A DNA stretch of 64,000 bases from Streptomyces sp. H27-H1 (GCF_026627445.1 NZ_JAPNLJ010000008.1:124001-188000), one strand, 5' to 3'. Positions 25,135-34,669 are shown, counted from the stretch's first letter. Numbers and translations: made by a program. The notes: a model not told the origin generated them from the letters alone.

Positions 25135-25863
25135 TCAGCCGCTGGGGTCGAGGAGGTGGGGGCCGTTGTTGCGGACGCTGTTGACGGCGGTGGAGACCGC
25201 GGTCGCCGTGAGCCGCCCGCCGGCGGGGGTGTGGAGCAGGGCGCGGAGGTCCGTCGTGTCCTCGTGGGCGGGGTCGAGCCAGGCCTCGTAGTCGCCGGGG
25301 TCGAGGGCGAGCGGCATCCGGGGGTGGATGCGGCCGGCCGCGTCGGTGGCCTCGGTGGTGATGATCGTGGCGGTGGTGAGCCAGGCGTCCGGGTCGTCCC
25401 GGTCGGTGACGGCGGGGTCGCGCCAGAACTCGTACAGCCCGGCCATGGCCATGACGGAGCCGGTCTCGGGGCGGATGAAGTAGGGCTGCTTGTAGGCCTT
25501 GGCCGTGCCGGTGGCGGGTACGGCCTCCCACTCGTAGAAGCCGTCCGCGGGCAGCAGGCAGCGGCGTTTGGCCAGGGCCCGCCGGTAGGCCGGCTTCTCA
25601 TGGACGGTCTCCACCCGCGCGTTGATCATCCGGGATCCCACGGCCGGGTCCTTGGCCCACGACGGCACCAGACCCCATCGCACCGGACGCAGCTGCCGGC
25701 CGAGCTCCCCGGTGTCCCGGTCGGCGCGCTCCAGCACCGCCCACACCTCGTCGGTGGGCGCCACGTTCCACGAGGGCCCGAGGGCCCGGTCGGGGTCGAG
25801 CTGGGCGTCGAAGAGGCCCGCGAGGTCTTTCGGTGCCCGGGAGGAGGCGTATCGGCCGCACAT
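25135..25863 (-). CDS. SOS response-associated peptidase (SRAP/YedK/HMCES family)
   Basis: A 242-residue protein that begins MCGRYASS when started at the ATG at 25863. Cys2, exposed by Met removal, is the catalytic residue that forms a thiazolidine crosslink with abasic sites in single-stranded DNA. Also present are WNVAPTD (the Asn of the active site), the ARVETVHEKPAYR block, CLLPADGFYEW with its active-site Glu, and HPRMPLAL with the catalytic His. Length and motifs are normal. The longer open frame starting at 25992 would bury Cys2 and is rejected. It shields abasic sites during DNA damage. No linked recombination gene is nearby. Confidence 0.93.
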   Translation of the reverse strand: MCGRYASSRAPKDLAGLFDAQLDPDRALGPSWNVAPTDEVWAVLERADRDTGELGRQLRPVRWGLVPSWAKDPAVGSRMINARVETVHEKPAYRRALAKRRCLLPADGFYEWEAVPATGTAKAYKQPYFIRPETGSVMAMAGLYEFWRDPAVTDRDDPDAWLTTATIITTEATDAAGRIHPRMPLALDPGDYEAWLDPAHEDTTDLRALLHTPAGGRLTATAVSTAVNSVRNNGPHLLDPSG

Positions 25864-26051
25864 GGCTCCCACTGTCGCACCCTTCCGGGGCCGGGCCAGG
25901 GTTGATCCGCAAGACGCGGCCGGAGAGATTGGTGCGGCGACCTCCTGGTGCGGCCACATCGGTGAGGTCCCAACCGGCTGCGCTCCGGGCACGGTTGAGG
26001 AGCCGGACAGTGGTCGACGTACCGGCGGGCTGCCTGAGTGGCAGGCGCCAC

Positions 26052-26400
26052 CGCCGATGACCGGCGGAGACGTCGCGGGACCGGTGGCGATCGGCCGGTC
26101 GAGTGGTGTCGCAGTGCTCGCCCGGCAGGTACTGGCCTACCCGGCCGGGCTCGAGATCGACGTGGAAACCCATGCGCGCGGCGCATCCACGTCTCCCGGC
26201 GGGTCGGCGCCCGACTCCGACGGCTTCACCGGGCACCCACTGCCCCACTTCGCTCTCCGGGTCGCCGACGGCAGGGACGTGGCGCAGAACGACGAGACCG
26301 GCCTGCGGGACGGAATCGGACCCGTCATGGCCGTCACCGGGTACCAGGGTGCCTCGGGCGGCCCGGACGGTGGCGGGGCCAGGGCCGGGGCGCCCGGCTC
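26052..26400 (+). pseudogene. Possible relic of a streptomycete hypothetical protein
   Basis: In the 580-base gap between the SRAP and ROK genes one plus-strand frame reads like protein: RSSGVAVLARQVLAYPAGLE, then LPHFALRVADGRDVAQNDET. This resembles an uncharacterised streptomycete family with a VALxxxxAYPxGFxF...FADGR layout. No start with a ribosome site, no sensible N-terminus and no proper end are present, so it looks like a decayed fragment. Low confidence. Confidence 0.35.
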
Positions 26401-26442
26401 AGGGCACCGTAGACGGCCTCGACCCCGAATCCGGCCCCGGCC

Positions 26443-27786
26443 TCAGACCCCCGTGGCCGCCGACACCGTCTGCGCCGGATCCTCGTACACCGGGTCGAGG
26501 GCGAGCAGGGCGCCGCCCCGCGCCGGAGCGGAGAAACCGAGGGTGGACAGCAGCAGGCGGCAGCCGCCCGTGTCCGGCGCCATCACCCGTTCGGCCATCA
26601 GCCGCTCCACCCGCGGGGCCAACCGGTCGCCGAAGTAGGTGAAGTAGCCGCCGAGCACCACCGCGCGCGGGTTCAGGACGTCTGCCAGCAGCGCCAGCCC
26701 GAGGCCGAGGGCGTCGGCGACCCGGTCCAGGGCCTCCAGCGTTCTCGCGTCCCCGGCGGCCGCCCGGGCCTGCAGGTCCGTAAGCCGTGCCTCCAGGTCC
26801 AGGGAGGGGTCGTGTACGGGATCCTCGGGGGCGGCGGCGTGCCGCAGCAGGGCCGTGAGTCCGACCATGGTCTCCCAGCAGCCCCGGCGCCCACAGGCGC
26901 AGAGCGCGCCGCCGGGATCGAGGGGCATGTGGCCGATCTCCCCGGCGAATCCGGCCGCTCCGCGGTGGAGCCGGCCGCCGCTGATGATGCCGCCGCCCAC
27001 GCCCGTCTCGCCGGTGACGTAGATGAGGTCGTGGATACCGGCCGCGGAGGCCTCCAGGTACTCGGCCACCGCGCCGAGTTTGGCGTCGTTCTCCAGGCGC
27101 ACCGGGGGAGCCCCGCGCCCCAGACGGGCGCGGATCCCGCTGACCGCGTCCACGTCGTGCCAGCCGATGTTCGCGGCGTAGACGACGGTGCCCGCAGTGA
27201 TGTCGACGACTCCGGGGGCCGCGACCGTGACTCCGGCCGTGGCGATCCCGGCAGCGTCCAGGGTGGCCAGGGCCTCGCGGACCAGCCCGGCGGCGCAGTC
27301 GAGAACGGCCTCGGGTCCGGCGCCGCGGACGTCCATGGCGATCCGGCGCTCGAAGACGGTGTCCCCGCCCAGGGTGAGGGCGACGGCGGCCAGGTAGTCG
27401 ACGTTGACCTCCAGACCGATCCCGCACAGCGAGCGGCCGTCGATCCGGACGCTCTGGCCGGGGCGGCCCACCGAACCGTCCCGCTCGGCGTCCCCCTCCC
27501 GCACCAGGCCGAGTTCGATGAGCTCGGTGACCAGGCCGGTGACCGTGGGCCTCGGCAGCCCCGCGTCGTCGGCGATCCTGGCACGTGAACGCGGCCCGGC
27601 GTCACGTAGCAGGCGCAGCACGAGACCGAGGTTGGCACGACGGATGGAAGCCCTCCCGGCGGGCCTGGCCGGACCGTTGATCACGAAGGGCCCGATGCCG
27701 GAATCCCGCCGCACCTCACCGACTCCGTCGGCGCGCCCGCCCCCATGGCTGCCGCCGCGCCCCGTGCCTCGCGGATCCGCTCTCAC
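26443..27786 (-). CDS. ROK family transcriptional regulator/sugar kinase-like protein
   Basis: A 447-residue protein with a winged helix-turn-helix at about residues 45-110 (RARIADDAGLPRPTVTGLVT) followed by a ROK ATPase-fold domain. The ROK zinc motif is complete: GEIGHMPLDPGG then CACGRRGCWE (His plus three Cys). The sugar site LENDAKLGAVAEY and IYVTGETGVGGGIISGG are also seen. The start is GTG at 27786 with AGGAG 7-8 bases upstream. NagC/XylR-type ROK repressors control sugar uptake genes, but no sugar operon is adjacent. Effector unknown. Confidence 0.93.
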   Translation of the reverse strand: MRADPRGTGRGGSHGGGRADGVGEVRRDSGIGPFVINGPARPAGRASIRRANLGLVLRLLRDAGPRSRARIADDAGLPRPTVTGLVTELIELGLVREGDAERDGSVGRPGQSVRIDGRSLCGIGLEVNVDYLAAVALTLGGDTVFERRIAMDVRGAGPEAVLDCAAGLVREALATLDAAGIATAGVTVAAPGVVDITAGTVVYAANIGWHDVDAVSGIRARLGRGAPPVRLENDAKLGAVAEYLEASAAGIHDLIYVTGETGVGGGIISGGRLHRGAAGFAGEIGHMPLDPGGALCACGRRGCWETMVGLTALLRHAAAPEDPVHDPSLDLEARLTDLQARAAAGDARTLEALDRVADALGLGLALLADVLNPRAVVLGGYFTYFGDRLAPRVERLMAERVMAPDTGGCRLLLSTLGFSAPARGGALLALDPVYEDPAQTVSAATGV

Positions 27787-27940
27787 CGGTACTCCTCACT
27801 GCCGTCCCCGAGAGTCTGCCACCCGCGGCTCCCGACTCCCTGTTCCCGCGGCCGGGACCTGGTCGTGGACGGTCTCACGGTCGACGACCTCGGGGCCACG
27901 ACCGGGCCACGACCGCGGCCGGCCCGGCCCCGGGGGACGG

Positions 27941-27980
27941 CGCCGGCCCCCACCCGTCCCCGGAGGGGTGGGGGCCGGCG
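27941..27980 (-). terminator. Strong hairpin terminator after the collagenase gene
   Basis: A perfect 15-base stem, 27941-27955 against 27966-27980 (outer pairs CGCCGG/CCGGCG), with a 10-base loop, lies 13 bases after the collagenase stop. There is no clear U-run, as is usual in streptomycetes. It may also end transcripts coming from the other side. Confidence 0.75.
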
Positions 27981-27992
27981 GGCTGGTCGGGC

Positions 27993-30902
27993 TCAGAAGC
28001 GGCTGGAGACGGTGGCTCCGGCGAAGTCCTGGGCGGCGTGGAGGCTGATGTAGACGTAGCCGGCCGGCGGGTTGTTGATGGTGAGGGTTTCGGTGTTGCC
28101 GGTCTGGGTCGAGCGGGCGGTGTTGTTGCCCGTGGTGGCCCAGGTGGTGGGGCTGTAGTAGAGGTCGGCGTTGCCCGTGCCGCCCGAGACGGAGATCTTG
28201 AGGGAGGTGGTGCCGGCCGGGACGTTCACGTAGAAGTAGCGGTAGTTGCCCGTGGTGGCCGAGACGTTGGAGCGCAGGCAGTCCGCGCCCAGCACCCGGG
28301 TGTCGGCGGCCGTGCACTCCGCCTGCGGCGCCCCGAACCGGCTGGAGACGGTGACTCCGGCGAAGTTCTGGACCGCGTACAGGCTGATGTAGACGTAGCC
28401 GGCCGGCGGGTTGTTGATGGTGAGGGTTTCGGTGTTGCCGGTCTGGGTCGAGCGGGCGGTGTTGTTGCCCGTGGTGGCCCAGGTGGTGGGGCTGTAGTAG
28501 AGGTCGGCGTTGCCCGTGCCGCCCGAGACGGAGATCTTCAGCGAGGCCGTGCCGGCCGGGACGTTCACGTAGAAGTAGCGGTAGTTGCCCGTGGTGGCCG
28601 AGACGTTGGAGCGCAGGCAGTTGTCGCCGAGCACTCGGATGTCCGCGTTGGTGCACTCGGCCGGGCCGGTGGCTCCGACGGTGACCGCCTTGCTGGTGGT
28701 GGCGGTGGCGCCCTTGTTGTCGGTGACGGTGAGCGTCACGGTGTAGGTGCCGGCCGCGGCATAGGTTTTGGCCGGGTTGGCGGAGGTGGAGCCGGTGCCG
28801 TCACCGAAGGTCCAGGAGCGGGAGGCTATGGTGCCGTCCGCGTCGGTGGAGCCGTCGGTGAAGGCGACCGCCAGGGCGTTCACCGACGCGGTGAACGCCG
28901 CCACCGGGGCCTTGTTGGCCGGCGGAGTGGTGGTGCCACCGCATTCCCCGGCGGCGCACTTGACCAGCCAGGCGGCGAAGTCCGCGTCGTAGCGGGTGCC
29001 GATGGTTGAGGTGAGCAGGGTGCGGGCGGCCGCCCAGTTGCCGGTGCGGTAGTGGCCGAGCAGCGTGGTCACGTCCTGCGGGTGCGACTGGACCAGGTAG
29101 CGGACGGCCAGGTAGCCCCACTGGTAGACGCGGGTGGAGTCGGAGTTGTCGTAGGTGGTGTCGAACAGCGTGCTGAGCTTGTAGGTGTTCTTGGCCGCCT
29201 CGGTGACGGCACGGTCGTAGGTGACATTGCGGTACGAGTACGAGATGTACTCCGCGAAGCCCTCGACCCACATCACGGTCGGGGTCGTCATACCCGAGTC
29301 GAAGTCGCCGTACATGTTGAAACGGCCGTCGAGGTAGTGGGTGTACTCGTGGTTGAGGTTCCAGATCTGGAACTCCGGCCGGACCCACTCCGCCTCGTAG
29401 GCGATGAACCGCGGCTGGTTCCCGGTGGCCGCCGGGTCGCCCTCCAGGTACATGCCGCCGTTGTCGGTGCTGATTCCGAAGATGAGGCCGGCGTAGGTCT
29501 GGTAGTCGGAGCTGGAGTCGAAGGCGACGACTTCCAGAGCGGTGTTCTTGTCGTTCGCGACCGGGCCGCCGTCCTTGACCACGTTGTGGAAGAAGGCGTC
29601 CTGGTTGGCCAGACTGGTGCAGCTCGCACCGAGCTCGGCGGCGGTCATCCGCTGCGCGACGATCCGCAGACTCGGGCTGCAGGTGTGGTTGACCGTCAGG
29701 ACCGCGGCGCGTACCCGCGCAGGCAGGTCACAGGTGCCGTAGGAGGAGCAGTTGGCCGCATCGTACGAGGACGTCATCTCGGCGAGCGGCACCCACAGCG
29801 CAGCGGTCCGGCCGGTGATCGCGGTGCGGTCCAGCAGCTGCTTGACGAGCGGCCGTACGGTCCCCTGGAGCGCCGAGTGCTGGAGGAAGCGGCCCAGTTC
29901 CCGGCCGGCGTTGGCCGTCAGGTAGGCCTTGTCGGTGCCGAGGAGGGCGTCGTGGGTGACGGCGAAGTCGCGCAGCACCGTGAGGATGCTGGGGTCGGCC
30001 TGTACGGCCGGCAGGAACTCGGCGGTCTGGTGGCCGCGGAACAGGACGGTGTAGGCGTTGTTGACCGCCGCGACCATCGACCAGAAGCCGTCGTACGAGG
30101 AGTTGTAGCCGGAGAGCAGACGCTTGACCACGCTGAGGTAGCGCGCGTTCTCCTGGGCACTGTCGATCAGGACGACGGCCTCGGACAGGGTCGAGCCGTT
30201 GGCCTCGGTCACGTCGGCCGCGCGCGGCGCGGCGAAGAAGCCGTCCAGGGCGCCCCGGATCGAGCTCTTCAGGGCAGGCCCGTAGGAGCCGACCGTGGAC
30301 TCGTTGTACCACTGCACGAAATACCCGGCGCGCAGGAAGAGGACGAGCTGCCCGGTGGAAGTGGTGTTGTTGCCAGGGTAGGTGGCGGCCGAGGTGCGCA
30401 GGGCATCGGCCACCGAGACCATCTGCGCCTCACGGAAGGCGGCCTTCGCGTCGGGGCCCTTCAGTTGGAACAGCGTGTTCACGCAGTCCATCTCGGAAGC
30501 CTTGATCTGCTGGACCAGTGCCGCCCCGGTCTTCGAGGTGAAGTCCGCGACGTTGCAGGCCGCGGCGACGGCTTCGGCAGCGGCCGTGGATCCGGGCGCC
30601 AACTGGGCCTTGGAAGAGCGCTGTTCGGTGCGCGCGGGCTCCTCCGCGGCCCGGAGCGGGGCGCGCTCGGACAGGTCGGAGTCCGGGCGTGCGGCGTGCT
30701 CGGCTCTGAGCGCGGCGGCCGCGGCGGTCTCGGTCGAGGGTTGCGGGGCTGCGCCCGACTTCAAGGCCGGTGCGGGAGCGGCGGGCTTCGGCTCGCGCGC
30801 GAAGGCCTGGCCGACGGGGGCGAGCATCGTCAGGCCCAGACAGCAGGCCAGGGTGGCTATGAAGGGCCGGACTCGGCCCTTGGTCGTGGGGGAACTTCGC
30901 AT
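27993..30902 (-). CDS. Secreted M9 (Vibrio/Clostridium-type) collagenase
   Basis: The ATG at 30902 gives 969 residues with a signal peptide ending near GQAFA. The N-terminal activator region (about 120-400) is followed by the M9 peptidase domain with the zinc motif HEYTH near residue 515 (NLNHEYTHYLDGRF) and the downstream Glu in WVEGFAEY. After it come a PKD domain (APVAAFTASVNALAVAFTDG) and two PPC pre-peptidase domains. This is the standard modular layout: the peptidase cuts triple-helical collagen, and PKD/PPC bind substrate. The open frame to 31043 upstream is not used, because the signal peptide starts at MRSSPTTKG. Confidence 0.93.
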   Translation of the reverse strand: MRSSPTTKGRVRPFIATLACCLGLTMLAPVGQAFAREPKPAAPAPALKSGAAPQPSTETAAAAALRAEHAARPDSDLSERAPLRAAEEPARTEQRSSKAQLAPGSTAAAEAVAAACNVADFTSKTGAALVQQIKASEMDCVNTLFQLKGPDAKAAFREAQMVSVADALRTSAATYPGNNTTSTGQLVLFLRAGYFVQWYNESTVGSYGPALKSSIRGALDGFFAAPRAADVTEANGSTLSEAVVLIDSAQENARYLSVVKRLLSGYNSSYDGFWSMVAAVNNAYTVLFRGHQTAEFLPAVQADPSILTVLRDFAVTHDALLGTDKAYLTANAGRELGRFLQHSALQGTVRPLVKQLLDRTAITGRTAALWVPLAEMTSSYDAANCSSYGTCDLPARVRAAVLTVNHTCSPSLRIVAQRMTAAELGASCTSLANQDAFFHNVVKDGGPVANDKNTALEVVAFDSSSDYQTYAGLIFGISTDNGGMYLEGDPAATGNQPRFIAYEAEWVRPEFQIWNLNHEYTHYLDGRFNMYGDFDSGMTTPTVMWVEGFAEYISYSYRNVTYDRAVTEAAKNTYKLSTLFDTTYDNSDSTRVYQWGYLAVRYLVQSHPQDVTTLLGHYRTGNWAAARTLLTSTIGTRYDADFAAWLVKCAAGECGGTTTPPANKAPVAAFTASVNALAVAFTDGSTDADGTIASRSWTFGDGTGSTSANPAKTYAAAGTYTVTLTVTDNKGATATTSKAVTVGATGPAECTNADIRVLGDNCLRSNVSATTGNYRYFYVNVPAGTASLKISVSGGTGNADLYYSPTTWATTGNNTARSTQTGNTETLTINNPPAGYVYISLYAVQNFAGVTVSSRFGAPQAECTAADTRVLGADCLRSNVSATTGNYRYFYVNVPAGTTSLKISVSGGTGNADLYYSPTTWATTGNNTARSTQTGNTETLTINNPPAGYVYISLHAAQDFAGATVSSRF
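28000..28659. repeat. Nearly identical duplicated PPC-domain DNA inside the collagenase gene
   Basis: Two direct copies with a 339-base (113-codon) period start at 28000 and 28339. Over roughly 320 bases they differ at only a small number of positions, e.g. gcgtggag/gcgtacag and cttgaggg/cttcagcg. Such DNA-level identity points to a recent domain duplication or ongoing gene conversion. Confidence 0.85.
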
Positions 30903-31023
30903 GAGGGGTGGGCCTCCGGCCGGTCTGCGGCCGCGCTGGCGACGCGGCGAATGTGGGGTGCGGGCCGTGACGTCGACGGGAGTTGGCGGGGAATTCAACT
31001 CTGTCGTGTACACGGCTATGCAG

Positions 31024-31044
31024 TGTGCGATGTAACATGGCACA
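31024..31044. promoter_or_regulatory. Imperfect palindrome upstream of the collagenase gene
   Basis: TGTGC (31024-31028) and GCACA (31040-31044) flank an AT-richer core GATGTAACATG. It is a local AT-rich patch about 125 bases upstream of the collagenase start, a plausible operator or promoter region. Inference only. Confidence 0.35.
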
Positions 31045-31328
31045 CATCACATGGCTCTGGAAGTCCTCGTGAGGCACTTCTGGCGATGTGAATGACCGGC
31101 AGGTGTGGATTCGAGGGAACGCGTGCCCGGTTCACCTGGGTTCGTTCCGGTTCGCCGCCGGGGCGGCGTGCCCGGGCAGGAGTGCGGTCAGCTCGCGGGC
31201 CTGCTCAGTCGCCGGGGCGGCGGACTGCCCCGCCGACCGGGGCGTGGCAGCACCGGCGAGGTCGGACGGCGGGGGAGGGCGGTGCTCGTAGCAGGGCACC
31301 CCGCCGCCCGGTCAGCGAAAGCCGTGGA
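31045..31328. other. Intergenic spacer with no recognisable content
   Basis: Between the collagenase promoter region and the broken SDR gene I see no convincing reading frame, hairpin or repeat. It is GC-rich and shows short low-complexity G/C runs only. Confidence 0.5.
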
Positions 31329-32058
31329 TCAGGCCTCCTGGCCCGTGGATGCGAGGACGATCTCGCGGATGGTCACGTTCGGCGGGTGCCGGTAGGCGTA
31401 GGCGATCGCCTACGCGACGCCCTGGGGGTCCAGGGCGCCGCCGGCGGACTTCTTCCAACGCCTCGTAGTCGGTCCTGATCCGCTCGTCGCTGGTGTGGGA
31501 GGGCAGCTCGGTCTCCACGGCGCCCGGGGCGATGGTCACCACGCGGACGCCCGAGGAGGCGATTTCCTCGCGCAGGTTCTCGGACATGGCGTGTACGGCG
31601 AACTTCGTGCCGACGTAGGCGACATGGTGCGGGAAGACCTTGCGGAAGGCGACGGAGCTGACGTCGACGATCGTGCCACCGCCCCGGGAAATCATGCCGG
31701 GCAGGACAGCTCGGCTGGCGGCTGGTGTAGAGCAACCCTTTGACGTTGAGGCCGATCATGCGCCCCACTCCTCCACCGGCTGATCGGCGATGCGGCCGAG
31801 CAGCATGGAGCCGGCGTTGTCGACCAGGGCGTCCACGGGTCCGAACCGTTCCCCGGCGTCGCGGACCGCCGCCTCGACCGCTCCCCGGTCGGTGCGTCGG
31901 CCTTCCGGCACAGGGGTGTCCGGCAGGCCGAGCTCCTCCAGCAACTCCAGCCGGCGGGCCGACAGCAGGAGCGGTTGGCCCTGTCCGGAGAGCAGCCGGG
32001 CAGTGGCGGCGCCGATGCCGGAGCTGGCACCGGTGATGGCGACCAGGGGTTTCGTCAT
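31329..32058 (-). pseudogene. Short-chain dehydrogenase/reductase pseudogene (several frame breaks)
   Basis: Starting at the ATG at 32058 the product reads MTKPLVAITGASSGIGAATA, a perfect SDR cofactor loop, on to NAGSMLLGRIADQPVEEW. There the frame breaks near 31757. IGLNVKGLLYTSRQP continues in a second frame, and VDVSSVAFRKVFPHHVAYVG (catalytic Ser and Tyr-x3-Lys in YVGTK) in a third. The C-terminus (AYAYRHPPNVTIREIVLAST) needs a further shift and passes an in-frame TAG near 31410. With at least three frameshifts and one stop, this is an inactive gene unless the assembly is poor here. It is divergent from the serine hydrolase at 32164. Confidence 0.88.
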
Positions 32059-32163
32059 GATGGTCCTCTTCCTGTGGGCCGGGCCCCCGACACGAGCGGG
32101 AGCCGCCCGCCCGCTCCCGCCCCACCGCATGCGCGGCACGCCGCCCCCGCCCATACTGGAACG

Positions 32164-33375
32164 GTGAGGCGTACTTGTACGGTCTTGCTGTGCATCGCCG
32201 GTCTGATGGGCGCAGCCCTCCCGGCGGGGACAGCCGCAGGCGCGGAGCCGGCCGCCGCGGCTCCGGGGGCATGCGTCACTTCTCCCGGCCCCGCCCAGGG
32301 CGACGCCGGCAAGGTCCTCACCATCGCCCGGCAGGCTCAGCGGGAGTTCGGCCTGAACTCGGTCGTCCTGAAGGTGTCCTCCGGTGACCGCGAGGTGCTC
32401 ACCACGGCTCTCGGGCAATCCATGACGGGAGTCCCGGCCGACCCGTCCATGCACTTCCGCACGGGGTCCGTGGCCATCGTCTACATGGGCGCCGTCCTGC
32501 TCCAACTCGTCGACCAGGGCAAGGCCTCGCTCGACGACCCCGTGGCCCGCTGGCTGCCTGACCTTCCGCACGGTTCCGAGATCACCTTGCGCATGCTGGG
32601 CAGTTCCACGTCCGGCCTGCACGACTACGTCACCGACCCCGCCTTCGTCGCCGAGTTGGAGGCCGCGCCGTTCCGCGCGTGGACGGCGGCCGAGGTCATC
32701 GGCATCGCGACCGGCAAGCCGCTCCTCTACGAGCCGGGCACCAACTGGAGTTACTCGCACGCCAACTTCGCGCTGCTCGGCCAAGCGCTGGAGAAGATCA
32801 GCGGCCTTCCGCTGGACCGGCTGCTGAAGGAACGTGTGTACGGGCCGCTCGGGCTGAGCCAGACCAGCAACCAGTACACCCCGCAGATCCCGGAACCGGC
32901 ACTGCACGCCTTCACCTCCGAGCGCGGCACCTACGAGGAGTCCACCTTCTGGAACCCCTCGTGGACCACCGCCCCCGGTGCCGTCCTCGTACAGGACATC
33001 TGCGATCTGGACCGGTCCGCGCGCGCCGTCGGGACCGGGGAGCTGCTGTCCGCCAAGTCCTTCAGGACCCAGCTCGACCCGGGCACCATCGGCCTCGGCC
33101 ACCCGACGGACTCCTGCCCGGCCAGCGCCTGCCTCCTGACCAATACCGCGGCCCACCACTTCGGCCTGGGCGTGATCGTCGTCAACGACTGGATCCTGAC
33201 GAATCCGTCGTTCTCCGGCTACGCCGCCATCCAGGCCTACTTGCCGGCGGAGAAGCTCGCGATCTCCGTCACGGTGACGCAGGGCCCCAAGAGCCCCGCG
33301 GGCAACTCGGCCCAGGTCATAGCCGAACGCATCTCCGCCGCCCTCGCCCCCGGACACGTACTCAAGATGCGCTGA
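32164..33375 (+). CDS. Secreted beta-lactamase/DD-peptidase-fold protein lacking the catalytic lysine
   Basis: A 403-residue protein with a GTG start at 32164 and a signal peptide to about AGAEP (residue 32). The fold is the class C beta-lactamase/DD-carboxypeptidase type: MHFRTGSVAIVYMGAVLLQL, PLLYEPGTNWSYSHANFALLG, and HHFGLGVIV as the third motif. The nucleophile motif should be S-x-x-K, but here it is Ser102-Val-Ala-Ile105, so the general-base lysine is missing. The second motif is YSH rather than YSN. Intact length, signal and fold suggest either a binding protein or a recently inactivated enzyme. Compare family members near FRIGSVTK. Confidence 0.85.
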   Translation: MRRTCTVLLCIAGLMGAALPAGTAAGAEPAAAAPGACVTSPGPAQGDAGKVLTIARQAQREFGLNSVVLKVSSGDREVLTTALGQSMTGVPADPSMHFRTGSVAIVYMGAVLLQLVDQGKASLDDPVARWLPDLPHGSEITLRMLGSSTSGLHDYVTDPAFVAELEAAPFRAWTAAEVIGIATGKPLLYEPGTNWSYSHANFALLGQALEKISGLPLDRLLKERVYGPLGLSQTSNQYTPQIPEPALHAFTSERGTYEESTFWNPSWTTAPGAVLVQDICDLDRSARAVGTGELLSAKSFRTQLDPGTIGLGHPTDSCPASACLLTNTAAHHFGLGVIVVNDWILTNPSFSGYAAIQAYLPAEKLAISVTVTQGPKSPAGNSAQVIAERISAALAPGHVLKMR

Positions 33376-33439
33376 TCCGCCGCGGCCCGGTGTCCGTCCG
33401 GGCCGGACGGTAGCCCAACCGCCTCTCTACGATCGCGCC

Positions 33440-33990
33440 ATGCCCCTCCACAGCCCCTCGGCCCGGTCGGCGTGGCGGGCTTCTCCCTCGGCGGCTACAC
33501 GGCGGCGGCGCTGGCCGGGGCCCGCGTCGACCCGCGGATGCCGTGGGCCCTGCGCACGGGGCGCCGTGCCGATGCCGTAGATCCCCGAGTTCCCCGGCGC
33601 AATGGGGGCCCTGCGCAAGAAGTACCCGGAAGACGAGGCCGCGCGGCGTACGGTGGACGGCGCCGGAGGCGATTTCCCCGATGCCCGGGTACGGTCCGTG
33701 TTCCAGGTGGCGCCCGGGCTCGGCGGCTTCGTGAGCCGGGAGAGCCTGGAGGCCGTACGGGTACCGGTCGGCATCCGGTGGGGCGGAGCGGACACGGTCA
33801 ACCCCTACGAAGCCGACACGCGGCCCTACCTGGAGCACATCCCCACCGCGAGCGGCCGCTCGGCCGGTCCCGCCGTCCGCCACGACGACTTCTTCGCCCC
33901 GGATCCCGCCGACCCGACCGCCCGCGTCCGGGTGGGCGGGGAAGCGGCAGCCCTCTTCCTGGAGCACTTGGACGCAGTGGGCCCCCTGGT
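33440..33990 (+). pseudogene. Alpha/beta-hydrolase relic
   Basis: A plus-strand frame near 33465-33555 reads VGVAGFSLGGYTAAALAGAR, a textbook nucleophile elbow. The remainder continues in another frame from about 33600 (GGDFPDARVRSVFQVAPGLG, ESLEAVRVPVGIRWGGADTV) to the His region (RHDDFF). The N-terminal half of the hydrolase is missing and there is at least one frameshift. Relatives are chlorophyllase or dienelactone-hydrolase-like enzymes. The 3' end meets the convergent TOPRIM gene. Confidence 0.65.
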
Positions 33991-34015
33991 CCGACCCGGC
34001 GCGGGCGGTATCGGG

Positions 34016-34669
34016 TCAGAGGCTCGCGAGCAGGTCGTCGAGCGGCGCCGGCACCCGGTCGGGGTCGAGGGCCTCGACGAGCACGCGGCCGTAGCGGATC
34101 TTGCGGCCCTTCTTCGTACCGAGGAACCGCCGCATCTGCTGCTGCGCGGTGCGCTCCCGCTGTGCGGGCTGGCGCAGGAAGGTCCCGAGGGCGCGGAAAT
34201 CCCCCTCCACCCGGACTAGCTCCTCCACCCTGGGCACGCCCAGTGCGCGGATGAGCTCGTCCTCCAGATCGGCCGCGCAGACGAAGAACCCCTGAGGCTG
34301 CGCCCCGGCCCCTTCCCAGCCGCGCGCGTAGTAGCCGAGTTCCGCCTCGTCGCACAGTCCCGTGAGCCGCAGGCCCAGGCCCTGCGGCCCGAGGAACCGG
34401 GCGAAGCGCCCGACGCTCATCGCACCGCCCATCGGCAGGACGCAGATCCCCTCGGCCGCCAGGTTCCGGCCGCGTTTCGCGGCCAGCGCGCCGACGGCTT
34501 CGGCGTCGCTCGCCCCTTCGAGCAGCACGACGGTCCGCACGGGCAGCCGCGCGGCAAGCTCGCGCGCCGCGCCGGCCGCCTGCCCGGCGTCCCCCACGTC
34601 ACCTGGGCCGCCGGCGTCACCGGCCGCCCACGCGGTCACCGCATCCCCGAACGCCTCCATGTCAGCCAT
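34016..34669 (-). CDS. TOPRIM-domain (OLD-like) nuclease/ligase-type protein
   Basis: A 217-residue protein with a free-standing TOPRIM domain: the catalytic Glu in VVLLEGASDAEAVGALAAKR and the acidic pair in LRLTGLCDEAE. It is of the OLD/RecR-like kind often annotated as TOPRIM nucleotidyltransferase/hydrolase. The C-terminal half (PRVEELVRVEGDFRALGTF, GTKKGRKIRYGR) is helical and basic, consistent with nucleic-acid contact. No ATPase domain is fused and none is encoded next to it, so the partner is unknown. ATG start at 34669. Confidence 0.8.
   Translation of the reverse strand: MADMEAFGDAVTAWAAGDAGGPGDVGDAGQAAGAARELAARLPVRTVVLLEGASDAEAVGALAAKRGRNLAAEGICVLPMGGAMSVGRFARFLGPQGLGLRLTGLCDEAELGYYARGWEGAGAQPQGFFVCAADLEDELIRALGVPRVEELVRVEGDFRALGTFLRQPAQRERTAQQQMRRFLGTKKGRKIRYGRVLVEALDPDRVPAPLDDLLASL

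Noticed and set aside
29052..31091. Long plus-strand frame opposite the collagenase
   Set aside because: Gly/Val/Arg-rich shadow with no domain or ribosome site; the collagenase on the other strand is certain.
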